A DNA stretch of 36,649 nt from Opitutia bacterium (GCA_002716045.1 PAZC01000020.1:111958-148606), one strand, 5' to 3'. Counted from the first letter of the stretch, positions 16,946 to 25,165 are shown. The notes: generated from the sequence alone by a model not told the origin. Program-made: numbers and translations.

Positions 16946-18066
16946 GCTCCAGCGGTTCTCGCCAAGGAACCAATTTCACGAATCAAACCATCAATAGCTC
17001 GACTTCTAGCAGCCTCGGTTGCCTTAAAAAGAGTCGTTTCAAAGTTCACCTTATCCGACAAGCCTCGCTGAATGCGATCTTCTCCAGCCCGCAAGGCATC
17101 AAGAACGCGCGCATGAGCTTCCACGCTTAGTGGAACTCCCAAGCCAGAGCCTTCACCGCCGGCGCGAATGGCAGCAACCAAGCTTTCTCGAGCGAGATCC
17201 TGCAAATCGATCAAAGCACGATGCAAGTCGAGTCCGGACTCGGCCAATTCGCCTGAGACAGCGAGCAAAAGATCATAATCCGCTGATGCAATGCCCTTTG
17301 CCAAGGACTGAACAATTTCAGGCGAAGCCAGCCCATAAACCTGCAACACATCGGTCTGAGATATCTCCTTGCCGGAAAAAGAAATCATTTGGTCGAGGAT
17401 TGACTGGGCATCGCGCATTCCGCCATTGGCCAAACGCGCAACCAACGCCAGTGCATCAGGTTCCGCCTTGATGTCTTCACTTTGACAAATCTCCATCAGC
17501 TTTTCCGCAATGAGTCGAGATTCAATGGGACGGAACTCAAATCGCTGACATCTTGAGGTAATAGTTGGCAAAACCTTTCTGGATTCCGTGGTGGCGAAGA
17601 TAAACTTTACGTGGGGGGGAGGCTCTTCCAAGGTCTTCAGGAGAGCGTTAAAAGCCGCTTGAGAAAGCATGTGAACCTCATCCACAACATAAATCTTATA
17701 ACGGCACTGAGCGGGGGCATACTGACATTCGTCACGCAACTCGCGAACCTGTTCGACACCATTGTTGGAAGCTGCGTCGATCTCTATCACGTCCAAACAC
17801 CTGCCTTCCATGATTGCTAGGCCGATCTCGGAATTCTCTGCCGTTGTCAAAGAAGGACCATCTTCCCAATTGAGAGACTTGGCGAACAACCGAGCAGAGG
17901 TGGTTTTTCCCGTTCCTCTTGGACCCACGAAAAGATAGGCATGACCTATCCGCCCCATTTCGATGGCGTTGCCAAGGGCTCGCGTAACGTGATCTTGACC
18001 CACCAGTTCATCGAACTGCTTTGGACGCCACCTGCGTGCGATCACCTGATATCCTTGATCCGCCAT
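16927..18066 (-). CDS. dnaX: DNA polymerase III gamma/tau clamp-loader subunit (gamma-length form)
   Basis: A 379-residue AAA+ clamp-loader ATPase that loads the beta clamp during replication. The start is taken at ATG 18066, giving '[18 protein letters not shown]', the standard DnaX N-terminus; the open frame extends 20 codons further upstream without homology. Walker A 'GPRGTGKTT', Walker B 'VVDEVHML', the arginine-finger region '[20 protein letters not shown]' and clamp-loader domain III are present. The four zinc-binding cysteines normally found between Walker A and '[11 protein letters not shown]' are missing: the segment reads '[18 protein letters not shown]'. The frame ends in A-K-K-K-N-N after an A12 run, exactly at the end of domain III, so the product would be a natural gamma subunit. 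It lies directly downstream of the SRP RNA on the same strand, an arrangement also known in Bacillus. Confidence 0.93.
   Translation of the reverse strand: MADQGYQVIARRWRPKQFDELVGQDHVTRALGNAIEMGRIGHAYLFVGPRGTGKTTSARLFAKSLNWEDGPSLTTAENSEIGLAIMEGRCLDVIEIDAASNNGVEQVRELRDECQYAPAQCRYKIYVVDEVHMLSQAAFNALLKTLEEPPPHVKFIFATTESRKVLPTITSRCQRFEFRPIESRLIAEKLMEICQSEDIKAEPDALALVARLANGGMRDAQSILDQMISFSGKEISQTDVLQVYGLASPEIVQSLAKGIASADYDLLLAVSGELAESGLDLHRALIDLQDLARESLVAAIRAGGEGSGLGVPLSVEAHARVLDALRAGEDRIQRGLSDKVNFETTLFKATEAARSRAIDGLIREIGSLARTAGAKKKNN
16934..16945 (-). other. A12 homopolymer, candidate slippage site in dnaX
   Basis: Twelve consecutive T on the plus strand are A12 in the dnaX mRNA. Read in the gamma frame the codons are GCA-AAA-AAA-AAA-AAT-AAT-TGA. 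With 11 or 14 A residues the frame continues into the acidic tau-like tail. Poly-A transcriptional slippage in dnaX is established for Thermus, and ribosomal -1 shifting at A-AAA-AAG for E. coli. Here the needed change is -1 (or +2) nucleotide in the RNA. Confidence 0.7.
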
Positions 18067-18126
18067 ATCTGAACATTTAAATTGTCGCTTCCAGCTCTGC
18101 AGGCAAGCGAAAGCGTTAAATGGCAC

Positions 18127-18132
18127 AAAAAA
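18127..18132 (-). terminator. U-run terminator of the SRP RNA
   Basis: Six T on the minus strand directly follow the closing helix of the SRP RNA (5' GGUCGGG pairs with 3' CCUGGCC). The RNA's own terminal stem plus U6 would form an intrinsic terminator. Read-through into dnaX remains possible because its start is only 60 bp further on. Confidence 0.55.
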
Positions 18133-18228
18133 GGCCAGGCACCCTACGGCGCACGCGAAGAATGGTTACCGTTGCTCCCTTCCGGGCCTGGCGGGGTTCA
18201 CCCCTTCGGCGTCGCATAGGACCCGACC
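18133..18228 (-). ncRNA. ffs: Small signal recognition particle RNA (4.5S type)
   Basis: The minus strand carries the conserved SRP helix 8 sequence: 'GGGTGAACCCCGCCAGGCC', then CGGAAGGGAGCAACGGTAA, with the GGAA tetraloop and the asymmetric bulge that bind Ffh. The ends pair: GGUCGGGUCCUA at the 5' end with UAGG...CCUGGCC at the 3' end, allowing G-U pairs. This gives an RNA of about 96 nt. A TATATT (complement of 18233-18238) lies just upstream of the 5' end as a -10 candidate. The RNA guides nascent membrane and secreted proteins to the translocon with Ffh. End positions are inferred from pairing and are accurate to a few bases. Confidence 0.93.
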
Positions 18229-18356
18229 TTTGAATATAACAATGCAGGCTTAATCGGCTCTCGCAACCTTTTTTCGGGCAACAAGCCAATCAACGGATCA
18301 CAGTGATATTCGTTTCCGCGTTGCCATTGATTGAGTAATTTCATTTTATATTTCAA

Positions 18357-19448
18357 ATGGGAAATATCTTTGGAACCATATTTCGAATATCCACTTGGGG
18401 TGAAAGTCACGGTGGAGGCATCGGTGTGGTCGTGGACGGTTGTCCGCCCAACCTGCCATTGTCGGAGAAAGACTTGCAACCATCCCTCGAAAGGAGGCGT
18501 CCTGGGCAAAGTAAAATAACCACTGGTCGTGATGAGTCGGACACTGTTGAAATTCTTTCAGGGGTGTTCGAAGGCCGTACGTTGGGCACTCCCATCGGCA
18601 TGTTGGTTAGAAACAAGGATGCGCGCCCCAAAGACTATGAAGAAATGCGTACCAAATACCGTCCTTCGCACGCTGACTTCACTTATCAGGAAAAATTCGG
18701 TCTGAGGAATCACGAGGGCGGTGGTCGTTCGTCCGCCCGAGAAACAATTGGACGCGTTGCCGCTGGGGCCATCGCGCAAAAGATTTTGTCACTTTCGGGC
18801 GTTGATCTTCTAGCCTATGTAAAGCGTGTCGGTGAAATTGAAATGCCCGAACTCGATGGCAATGCCACAATCGATCAAATTGATGCCACGCCGATACGTT
18901 GCCCTCACGAAACTACCGCCGCCAAGATGATTGATGCCATAATGGCTGCCCGAAAAGATGGTGATTCACTCGGAGGCGTCATAGAATGCAAAGCGAAAGG
19001 GGTGCCCTCCGGGCTAGGATTCCCAGTCTTTGATCGAATGGAGGCTGATCTGGCAAAAGCAATGCTCTCACTCCCTGCAACAAAAGGGTTTGAGATCGGG
19101 AGCGGTTTTTCGGGAACTTATCTCAAGGGCTCGGAGCACAATGACCTTTTCGAAAACAAGGAAAATGAAATTCGTGCCAAGACCAACCGTTCGGGTGGAG
19201 TCCAAGGAGGCATAACAAATGGGGAAGAACTTGTTTTCAGAGTCGCGTTCAAACCAACTGCAACCATTCTACGTCCGCAGACAACGGTAGACATAGAAGG
19301 CAAAGAAGCTGAACTTGTCGGGCGCGGGCGTCACGATCCATGTGTGCTGCCAAGAGCAGTTCCTATCGTAGAGGCAATGACAGCTTTGGTCTTGGTTGAT
19401 CATTGGTTGCGTCAGTCCGCTCAATGCGACTCCTTCTCGTTCGAGTAA
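18357..19448 (+). CDS. aroC: Chorismate synthase
   Basis: A 363-residue chorismate synthase, the last enzyme of the shikimate pathway; it converts 5-enolpyruvylshikimate-3-phosphate to chorismate using reduced FMN. The N-terminus '[20 protein letters not shown]' and the blocks '[20 protein letters not shown]', '[20 protein letters not shown]', '[19 protein letters not shown]', '[12 protein letters not shown]' and '[18 protein letters not shown]' are the family signatures. Length is typical. The ATG at 18357 is preceded by an A/T-rich stretch without a clear ribosome-binding site. It begins about 130 bp from the divergent SRP RNA. The next gene starts one base after the stop (GTG 19450), so the two are probably translated from one mRNA. 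Confidence 0.97.
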   Translation: MGNIFGTIFRISTWGESHGGGIGVVVDGCPPNLPLSEKDLQPSLERRRPGQSKITTGRDESDTVEILSGVFEGRTLGTPIGMLVRNKDARPKDYEEMRTKYRPSHADFTYQEKFGLRNHEGGGRSSARETIGRVAAGAIAQKILSLSGVDLLAYVKRVGEIEMPELDGNATIDQIDATPIRCPHETTAAKMIDAIMAARKDGDSLGGVIECKAKGVPSGLGFPVFDRMEADLAKAMLSLPATKGFEIGSGFSGTYLKGSEHNDLFENKENEIRAKTNRSGGVQGGITNGEELVFRVAFKPTATILRPQTTVDIEGKEAELVGRGRHDPCVLPRAVPIVEAMTALVLVDHWLRQSAQCDSFSFE

Positions 19449-19449
19449 G

Positions 19450-20205
19450 GTGAAAAAGCTACTTTACCTCGTACTTGGGCTTCCTGACTCGGGGCGTCGA
19501 AAGATTCTGATGGATTTAGCGGCGGAATCCACTTGTTCCATTCTTTTGCCGAAGAACGAGGTTACCCATCCTCTGGATGACGAGTTGTCAAAGCTCGCTC
19601 CAACCTTAAAATGGCAATGGATCAATGAAAAACTTGAGGTTGAACCTGTGTTACCTGAGAACACGGAGACTATTTTCATGATCGCAGATTCAAGCCAAGA
19701 CCCAGCCGATCAAATCGAGTTAACGAAGGATGCGCTGCCGCTCAACGACCTGACTCTGGCACGGATATTCACAGTTGTTCACTGTGGCTTGGCCGAATCT
19801 CATCCGGAAATAGTGTCATGGTATCAAGGGTGCATTCATTTCTCCGACGTAGTGCTGCTCAACAGACGGGACCAAGTTTCCCAAAAATGGATCAAGGAGT
19901 TCCTCGACGGTTTTCGGCAGGAACACTTTCCATGCTTCTTTGAGTTCGTAAAGAAAGGGCGAGTGGACAATCCTCACCATGTTTTGGATCCAACGCCTCG
20001 TCGATTGTCATTGTTCTTTGACGAGGAGGATAATCTGTTCGCTGATACCGAGGAGGAAGATGATGATGAAGCGGACTTCGATGAATCCAAGGAAGACCCT
20101 TATCTTGCCAGATACCCAAGCGGACACCGATGCAAAGCTCTCCCGGAAATTGGGTCCATTCTATCCGAAATCACAAAACACTCCTCCCGCTTGAAATCCA
20201 TTTGA
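19450..20205 (+). CDS. CobW-like protein with degenerate nucleotide-binding motifs
   Basis: A 251-residue protein read from GTG 19450, immediately after the aroC stop. The layout resembles the CobW/COG0523 P-loop GTPases. There is a hydrophobic strand and a glycine-rich loop (G10-L-P-D-S-G-R-R17), a 'DDEL' segment, 'TIFMIADSSQDPAD' where CobW proteins have a G3-like region, and 'CIHFSDVVLLNRRDQV' where they have the NKxD motif. Both key lysines are replaced by arginine: R16 in the P-loop and R139 in N138-R-R-D141. No CxCC metal motif is seen. The C-terminal part is very acidic (about residues 195-220) and ends in a short conserved-looking block. Nucleotide binding is therefore doubtful. The link with aroC is only positional. 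Family assignment is by visual motif comparison. Confidence 0.7.
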   Translation: MKKLLYLVLGLPDSGRRKILMDLAAESTCSILLPKNEVTHPLDDELSKLAPTLKWQWINEKLEVEPVLPENTETIFMIADSSQDPADQIELTKDALPLNDLTLARIFTVVHCGLAESHPEIVSWYQGCIHFSDVVLLNRRDQVSQKWIKEFLDGFRQEHFPCFFEFVKKGRVDNPHHVLDPTPRRLSLFFDEEDNLFADTEEEDDDEADFDESKEDPYLARYPSGHRCKALPEIGSILSEITKHSSRLKSI

Positions 20206-20260
20206 AGGAAATTTCCTCGACCATCACCCCACCGTGTTCAAAATGTCTTATTCCCTTTTA

Positions 20261-20347
20261 GCCGGGGTGGCGGAATTGGCAGACGCGCTAGATTCAGGTT
20301 CTAGTGTCCGCAAGGACGTGGGGGTTCGAATCCCCCCCTCGGCACCA
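20261..20347 (+). tRNA. tRNA-Leu (anticodon CAG)
   Basis: An 87-nt type II tRNA. The acceptor GCCGGGG pairs with CCTCGGC, one pair being G-U. The anticodon arm is CTAGA-TTCAGGT-TCTAG with anticodon CAG. The variable arm is long (TGTCCGCAAGGACG) and the T arm is GGGGGTTCGAATCCCCC. The CCA end is encoded, and CCA is repeated once more directly after it. It lies between the CobW-like gene and the SEL1-MORN gene. There are no integrase or duplicated attachment sequences nearby. Confidence 0.97.
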
Positions 20348-20401
20348 CCACTCGATTGATTCGGACTTGCCCTCCCAGCTCGATTCCCAAAAAGGTAAAT
20401 C

Positions 20402-21268
20402 ATGTTCTCCAAGACATTATTTGCGATGTTTCTGATGGTCCCATTCGGCCAAGCTCAAAAAGTCGGTTGGGATTTGGGACAGCTAAAGGCCTTGGGCTTA
20501 AAGGGAGAAAGATCAGCTCAATTGCGACTAGGTTTGGCATACTATTCGGGCATAGGGGCCCAAAAAAATCTGAATGAAGCATTTTACTGGTACGAAAAAG
20601 CGGCCAAGCAAGGTGATCCCGTTGCCGCCCATTATCTTGCCAGAGCCTACTCGAAGGGCCTAGGGACTCATCGCGACTCAAACCAAGTTATTTACTGGTA
20701 TCGCGAAGCTGCTCTTGGGACGAATGCTTTTGCCCGAAAAAAGTTAGTCACGCTCTTGCGAGACAAAGATAGTGGCTCTTTAGAACGAGCAGAGGCCTAT
20801 GCATGGTGCCTCATTGGCTCCGAAATAGATGACAAGGAGCTCCAAAAGAAATTGAAGATCTTGGAGGAACAAGAGGAAGCCGTCACCCTTTCGGCAGGCA
20901 AGGCCAAGGCAATAGAGCTAAAGCAAGCAATTGATGAACGCACCAAAGCACTTCTTCCCAAGCCAAGGGATCCGAACAGGGGAACTTTTCTTTACCCAAC
21001 AGGCGAACGTTACTTTGGACAAATTCAGGACGGTAGACCGCATGGCCATGGGATCGTGGATGCCCCGAATGGAGATCGCTTTTATGGTGAATTTCGCAAC
21101 GGTCGAGCACACGGATACGGAATGCTCTTTACCCACAACGGCCGCGTCCTGTTCTCAGGCCTATGGGACAATGACAAGGCGGTCACGGACGATGGAACTA
21201 TTTTGCCGCTGACCCTTTCAGGAACAAAGCCCGCAGCCTCGACTATAAAGGGGTCGAATCAAAAGTGA
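20402..21268 (+). CDS. Secreted SEL1-repeat and MORN-repeat protein
   Basis: A 288-residue exported protein. A signal peptide ('MFSKTLFAMFLMVPFGQAQ') precedes two to three SEL1-like helical repeats at about residues 35-150 ('AQLRLGLAYYSGIGAQKNLN', 'AAHYLARAYSKGLGTHRDSN'). A charged helical linker of about 40 residues follows. The C-terminal half holds MORN repeats ('YFGQIQDGRPHGHGI', 'FYGEFRNGRAHGYGML', 'FSGLWDNDKAV'). SEL1 repeats scaffold protein complexes; MORN repeats bind membranes or proteins. The combination suggests a periplasmic or outer-membrane scaffold, but partners are unknown. The ATG at 20402 has AAAGG about six bases upstream. It converges with korB. Confidence 0.85.
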   Translation: MFSKTLFAMFLMVPFGQAQKVGWDLGQLKALGLKGERSAQLRLGLAYYSGIGAQKNLNEAFYWYEKAAKQGDPVAAHYLARAYSKGLGTHRDSNQVIYWYREAALGTNAFARKKLVTLLRDKDSGSLERAEAYAWCLIGSEIDDKELQKKLKILEEQEEAVTLSAGKAKAIELKQAIDERTKALLPKPRDPNRGTFLYPTGERYFGQIQDGRPHGHGIVDAPNGDRFYGEFRNGRAHGYGMLFTHNGRVLFSGLWDNDKAVTDDGTILPLTLSGTKPAASTIKGSNQK

Positions 21269-21519
21269 GCCGAGTCAAAGGCTCGAATGAGCCTCCCGCA
21301 AATGGCACCTTGCGAGGAATACTTGCAATTGCACAAAGCAATCTTTCGAGGTTAGGTGATCTCAACTCGCTCAGGAGAGAAACCAGTTCCTTTAAGGGAG
21401 CCATCGCAAAAAGGTTGATCGGCCGAACGACCACAGGAGCACCACCAATATTCGCCTTCATCCAACTGCATTACAGTTGGAAATTTTGATGCAATTACCG
21501 GTTCTTCGTACATCCCAAG
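21269..21519. other. Convergent intergenic region between the SEL1-MORN gene and korB
   Basis: These 251 bp separate two convergent stops. Short frames exist on both strands (plus 21265-21489, minus 21461-21243), but neither has a recognisable domain, a convincing ribosome-binding site or conservation that I can judge. The only clear structure is the hairpin at 21462-21480. I see no RNA family. Confidence 0.4.
21462..21480. terminator. Hairpin between convergent genes (possible terminator)
   Basis: CCAACTG-CATTA-CAGTTGG is a perfect 7-bp stem with a 5-nt loop. On the plus strand it is followed by AAATTTTG, a weak T-tract about 200 nt after the SEL1-MORN stop. On the minus strand it is about 40 bp beyond the korB stop but lacks a T-run. 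It could serve one or both transcripts; the evidence is modest. Confidence 0.35.
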
Positions 21520-22551
21520 CTACTCAACCACCCAAGATGCAGAGCCAGTTAGCAGTTCGTCTAAGTCACCTTTCCCTTCGGATTGGGCGGCGTCAACCTG
21601 CGCCGTAACCGAATCCTCGTAAGTCTCCTTTCCAACGATCTGGCGAAGCACCCCAAATGGCGTCGGAAAATCAGGGTGGTCCATTTCCGCAAGCAAGGTG
21701 GAATAAGCAGGATTCATTCTTTTAGAATCATGAATCAAAAGGTCATCCTCGGAAACACCGTCATCTCCTATGGTAACAACTTCGGGATCCAAGCCATTCA
21801 GACGAATGCCCTTGTCTGACTCAGCACCAAAGACGAGAGGTTTGCCTTCTTCCAAAAACAAAACTTGGTCTGAGCGATTATCACGGCCGGTAACAGGATC
21901 AAAAGTCTTGTTGTTGAAAATCACGCAATTCTGGAAAATCTCGATGAAGGAGGTTCCTTTGTGAGCAAAACCCGCTTTGAAAACCTCCAACATGTGCTTT
22001 TGATCGGTATCCGAGGTACGAGCAGCAAAAGTAGCCTCACAGCCAAGAGCAAAATGAAGGGGATTCACGGGATGATCGACCGATCCCATTGGAGTGCTCT
22101 TAGTTTTCATGCCAATTTCGGAAGTCGGGCTGTATTGTCCCTTGGTCAGGCCGTAAACGCGGTTATTGAACAACAAGACATTGATGTCGGGATTGCGGCG
22201 AATAAGATGCAGGAGATGATTTCCTCCTATGGACAAACCATCACCATCACCGGTAACCATCCAAACGGAGAGGTCCGGATTGGCTACCTTGACTCCTAAG
22301 GCAACAGATGGAGCACGTCCATGTATGGTATGAAAACCATAGGTATTCATGTAATAGGGGAAGCGACTGGAACACCCTATTCCGCTGACAACAACAAAAT
22401 CTTCTCGAGCTATACCAAGGTCGGGAAAAGTGCGCTGAATGGCATTAAGGATAGCATAATCTCCACAACCAGGGCACCACTTGACTTCGTTGGACGGAGT
22501 GAAATCCTTTTTGGTGAGAGCTTCCGGTTCTTCTTCTGTGGCGATACTCAT
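21520..22551 (-). CDS. korB: 2-oxoacid:ferredoxin oxidoreductase beta subunit (2-oxoglutarate type)
   Basis: A 343-residue thiamine diphosphate-binding beta subunit. With the alpha subunit it oxidatively decarboxylates a 2-oxoacid, probably 2-oxoglutarate, to the acyl-CoA and reduces ferredoxin. The [4Fe-4S] ligands expected for this family are visible: C26 and C29 in 'WCPGCGDY', C60 in 'SGIGCSSRF' and C209 in 'FQNCVIF'. The TPP motif begins at G101-D-G-D104 and runs to N129-N130 ('LLFNNRVYGLTKGQYSPTSE'). Length fits KorB/OorB. It is 13 bp downstream of korA on the same strand and is surely co-transcribed. Pyruvate cannot be fully excluded as substrate, but the two-subunit layout with a fused gamma-alpha chain favours the 2-oxoglutarate type. 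Confidence 0.93.
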   Translation of the reverse strand: MSIATEEEPEALTKKDFTPSNEVKWCPGCGDYAILNAIQRTFPDLGIAREDFVVVSGIGCSSRFPYYMNTYGFHTIHGRAPSVALGVKVANPDLSVWMVTGDGDGLSIGGNHLLHLIRRNPDINVLLFNNRVYGLTKGQYSPTSEIGMKTKSTPMGSVDHPVNPLHFALGCEATFAARTSDTDQKHMLEVFKAGFAHKGTSFIEIFQNCVIFNNKTFDPVTGRDNRSDQVLFLEEGKPLVFGAESDKGIRLNGLDPEVVTIGDDGVSEDDLLIHDSKRMNPAYSTLLAEMDHPDFPTPFGVLRQIVGKETYEDSVTAQVDAAQSEGKGDLDELLTGSASWVVE

Positions 22552-22564
22552 TGCTTACGCTCCT

Positions 22565-24406
22565 TTATTGAAGATACTCCAAAATTCTTTTAGTCAGCTC
22601 GGAGACATGAAATGGTTGCCCCTGAACCTTGGTGCAAGAAATAGCATCTATTAAATACTTAGATCGGATAAGCATGCTTAATTGACCCATGTTCAATTCC
22701 GCAACGATTACTTTCTTAAAACGCCCGAGAATATCACCTAGATCGTTTGGCAATGGGCTAAGGTGTCGCAAATGCAAACTACTCACGGAATAACCTTCCG
22801 CCTGTAAATTGCCAACAGCTGAACTGATCGCACCATAAGTACCACCCCAGCCTAGAATGATAACGTCTCCTTCCGGTTCGCCGAAAACTTCCAAAGGCGG
22901 AAGGCTCTTGGCTATCGCAGCAACCTTTTCGGCTCGCAAATGAGTCATTTTTTCATGGTTCTCATTATCATAACTCACGTCACCCGCTTCATTCTTCTCA
23001 AGGCCTCCAACCCTGTGCTCCAAGCCCGCTTGCCCGGGAATTGCCTGTTCTCGGGCCAATGTTTCAGGGTCGCGCCTGTATACGACATACTCATCTTCTG
23101 GATTAGCAAAAGGGATTTCCATGTTCGGGATCTCAGAAACATCTGGGATTGCCCATGGCTCGGAGCCATTCGCAATGTAGAGATCGCTCAAGAGAATAAC
23201 TGGGGTCATGTAGGTAAGCGCAATTCGGGCAGCCTCCAAGGCTGTATCAAAACAATCCGATGCTGAATGGGCCGCGATGATAGGAATTGGGCTGTCACCA
23301 TTTCTACAAAACATGCCTTGAAGCAAATCACTCTGCTCCACTTTGGTCGGTAATCCAGTACTCGGTCCACCACGTTGGACATTGCAAATGATAAGGGGCA
23401 ATTCCGTTATACTGGCCAACCCCATGAACTCACTCTTCAAACACATGCCTGGACCACTAGTAGCACAAACAGCCAGCTTTCCAGTAAAACTTGCCCCGAG
23501 AGCAATTCCCATGGCAGCAATTTCATCCTCGGCTTGAACCGTCTTCACGCCGAAACGCTTGAGAGCGGAAAGACCCTCAAGAACAGGGGACGCTGGGGTA
23601 ATCGGATAACCGGCGTAAAGTAAGCCACGCTTTGATTTCTTGCCTGCCACAGTCAACCCATACACCAATGCCTCGTTGCCTGAGATTTTTCTATAACGGC
23701 CAGCATCTGCCGGTGCTTTGGCAATCTGATAACGATTACGAGCCACTTCCATGGTTTCGCCCAAATTATAACCAGCCTTGAGAGCTAGAGAATTAGCTTC
23801 AGCAACTACAGGCAAACGCTTGCCCCACTTGTGTTCGAAGAACTTAAGGGTGGTTTCCAAGGTGCGGTCGTAGACGAAATACATGAAGCCCAGAGCGAGG
23901 AAGTTCTTGCATCGAGTTTTTTCCGATGGCTTCAAATCACAATCAGCCAAAGCCTCCTTGGTCAAATTGGTCAAATCAATCTCAATCAAATTGTATTTCT
24001 TGCGTAGGTCCTCATCATCGAGCGGGTTCTCTTCATAGCCAGCCTTGGCCAAGTTCGCTCTCTTGAATGCATCGCTGTTAACAACAAGCATGCCACCGGG
24101 AATCAAATCTGACAAATTTGACTTCAGGGCGGCTGGATTCATGGCGACAAGTGCATCGGGGGCATCTCCTGGCGTAAGGATTTGCCGACTACCAAATTGG
24201 ATTTGAAAACCTGAGACACCTGCTAGAGTACCAGCCGGCGCTCTGATTTCTGCAGGGAAATCGGGAAGCGTGGCTATATCATTCCCGGCAAATGCACTAG
24301 TGTCCGTGAAACGTTCCCCGACAGTCTGCATTCCATCGCCAGAATCACCAGCAAATCGAACTACTGCGGACTCGATTTCCTTAAAGTTACCCTTTGCTTT
24401 AATCAT
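22565..24406 (-). CDS. korA: 2-oxoacid:ferredoxin oxidoreductase alpha subunit (gamma-alpha fusion)
   Basis: A 613-residue fusion of the gamma domain (about residues 10-190, 'VRFAGDSGDGMQTVGERF' to 'ALGFMYFVYDRTLETTLKFF') and the alpha pyrimidine-binding domain (from about 235; 'YAGYPITPASPVLEGLS', 'AEDEIAAMGIALGASFTGK', 'ATSGPGMCLKSEFMGLA', 'NVQRGGPSTGLPTK'). The C-terminal CoA/transketolase-like domain is 'VIILGWGGTYGAISSAVGNL'. The architecture is that of the KorA chain used in a reductive or ferredoxin-linked citric acid cycle. It starts at ATG 24406, followed by korB. Upstream (24407-24586) is an A/T-rich leader with a 9-bp direct repeat. No dihydrolipoyl-type 2-oxoglutarate dehydrogenase is seen in this window. 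Confidence 0.94.
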   Translation of the reverse strand: MIKAKGNFKEIESAVVRFAGDSGDGMQTVGERFTDTSAFAGNDIATLPDFPAEIRAPAGTLAGVSGFQIQFGSRQILTPGDAPDALVAMNPAALKSNLSDLIPGGMLVVNSDAFKRANLAKAGYEENPLDDEDLRKKYNLIEIDLTNLTKEALADCDLKPSEKTRCKNFLALGFMYFVYDRTLETTLKFFEHKWGKRLPVVAEANSLALKAGYNLGETMEVARNRYQIAKAPADAGRYRKISGNEALVYGLTVAGKKSKRGLLYAGYPITPASPVLEGLSALKRFGVKTVQAEDEIAAMGIALGASFTGKLAVCATSGPGMCLKSEFMGLASITELPLIICNVQRGGPSTGLPTKVEQSDLLQGMFCRNGDSPIPIIAAHSASDCFDTALEAARIALTYMTPVILLSDLYIANGSEPWAIPDVSEIPNMEIPFANPEDEYVVYRRDPETLAREQAIPGQAGLEHRVGGLEKNEAGDVSYDNENHEKMTHLRAEKVAAIAKSLPPLEVFGEPEGDVIILGWGGTYGAISSAVGNLQAEGYSVSSLHLRHLSPLPNDLGDILGRFKKVIVAELNMGQLSMLIRSKYLIDAISCTKVQGQPFHVSELTKRILEYLQ

Positions 24407-24496
24407 TTCGCAAATCCGCTAGGCGACGATGTCTAAATAATAAAGTCGGAACAATATCTAGGATTAGACAGCGCTTTTTCTACGTAAGTCCTTCGA

Positions 24497-24522
24497 ATGC
24501 AACTAAAAACTAGATGCAACTA
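24497..24522. repeat. 9-bp direct repeat upstream of korAB
   Basis: ATGCAACTA occurs at 24497-24505 and again at 24514-24522, a period of 17 bp. On the korA strand the repeats read TAGTTGCAT and lie about 90-125 bp before the start codon. Direct repeats with near two-turn spacing can be activator sites, but no known motif is matched. A perfect 12-bp palindrome ATTTTGCAAAAT (24559-24570) lies further upstream, near the 2OG oxygenase stop. Confidence 0.3.
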
Positions 24523-24586
24523 TACATTTTTCAGTAACTTTTAATTGCCTTTCATGGCATTTTGCAAAATTTCCAGTTACAAAATC

Positions 24587-25165
24587 TTAAGCAAAAGCAG
24601 GAATAGGAAGACTGAATATATTGAATGCCAAGGAGATACGAATATCCTCAGAACGATTCTCCATAACTCCATGCCTTAAACTGGAGGGAAATAACACAAT
24701 ATTTCCCATAATCGACTCCAAAACAAAATCTTCCTTGCCTTCCTCTCGGAAAAAAAGGTTTCCGCTTTTGGGCGGCACTCGAAGGTAAAACACTCCGGAG
24801 ATACAGGCCTGATGAACATGGTCATGAACTCCGGTAATCTCACGGGGTTCGGCGAGATTAAACCAAAAGGGTGGCCGACTAGAATCACCAACGGGATCAA
24901 ACAAGGCCAGCAAAGGATTGCCATACACTTCAACAGCTATGTTTCTGGCAGCAATAATCACTTCCCGTACGGCGGGCACCCTTTCAATTGAAAGATAGGT
25001 GTTTTCCCAACGCCCATTAATTAAATGGGAATGGGTGGATTCAGGCAAAGAATCATTTAATTGAGTCAAAATGAGATCAGTCAAGATCTCTGCTGTTGGC
25101 AATTGAAACCGAACGATTTCTCTGCCGGCATAAGAAAAACGCTCCAAGTTGCTATGAATTTTCAT
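24587..25165 (-). CDS. Putative 2OG-Fe(II) oxygenase (TIGR02466-like)
   Basis: A 192-residue jelly-roll oxygenase predicted to use iron(II), oxygen and 2-oxoglutarate. A histidine cluster H114-D-H116-V-H118 lies in 'GVHDHVHQACISGVFYL', where the family has its first metal ligands. H165 ('FPSSLRHGVMENR') is the distal ligand, and R176 ('DIRISLAFN') should hold the 2-oxoglutarate carboxylate. The block 'SGNLFFREEGKEDF' is also family-like. ATG 25165 is chosen over the upstream ATG 25204 because it gives a compact N-terminus and a 14-bp rather than 53-bp overlap with the cupin gene. It is co-directional with the DUF985 cupin. The substrate is unknown; the enclosing loops resemble small-molecule or peptidyl hydroxylases. 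Confidence 0.82.
   Translation of the reverse strand: MKIHSNLERFSYAGREIVRFQLPTAEILTDLILTQLNDSLPESTHSHLINGRWENTYLSIERVPAVREVIIAARNIAVEVYGNPLLALFDPVGDSSRPPFWFNLAEPREITGVHDHVHQACISGVFYLRVPPKSGNLFFREEGKEDFVLESIMGNIVLFPSSLRHGVMENRSEDIRISLAFNIFSLPIPAFA

Noticed and set aside
18198..18509. Minus-strand frame of 103 codons over the SRP RNA and aroC start
   Set aside because: It overlaps a clear structural RNA and the conserved aroC N-terminus; no homology is visible.
20206..20217. 12-bp palindrome AGGAAATTTCCT just after the CobW-like stop
   Set aside because: It leaves no loop for a hairpin and has no T-run; too short to call an operator.
20261..20350. tRNA-Leu as the attachment site of an integrated element
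   Set aside because: No integrase, no repeated tRNA 3' end downstream and the flanking genes are ordinary chromosomal ones.
21243..21489. Two overlapping small frames (plus 21265-21489, minus 21461-21243) as a new small gene
   Set aside because: No ribosome-binding site, no domain and opposite frames of equal length; coding potential cannot be supported.
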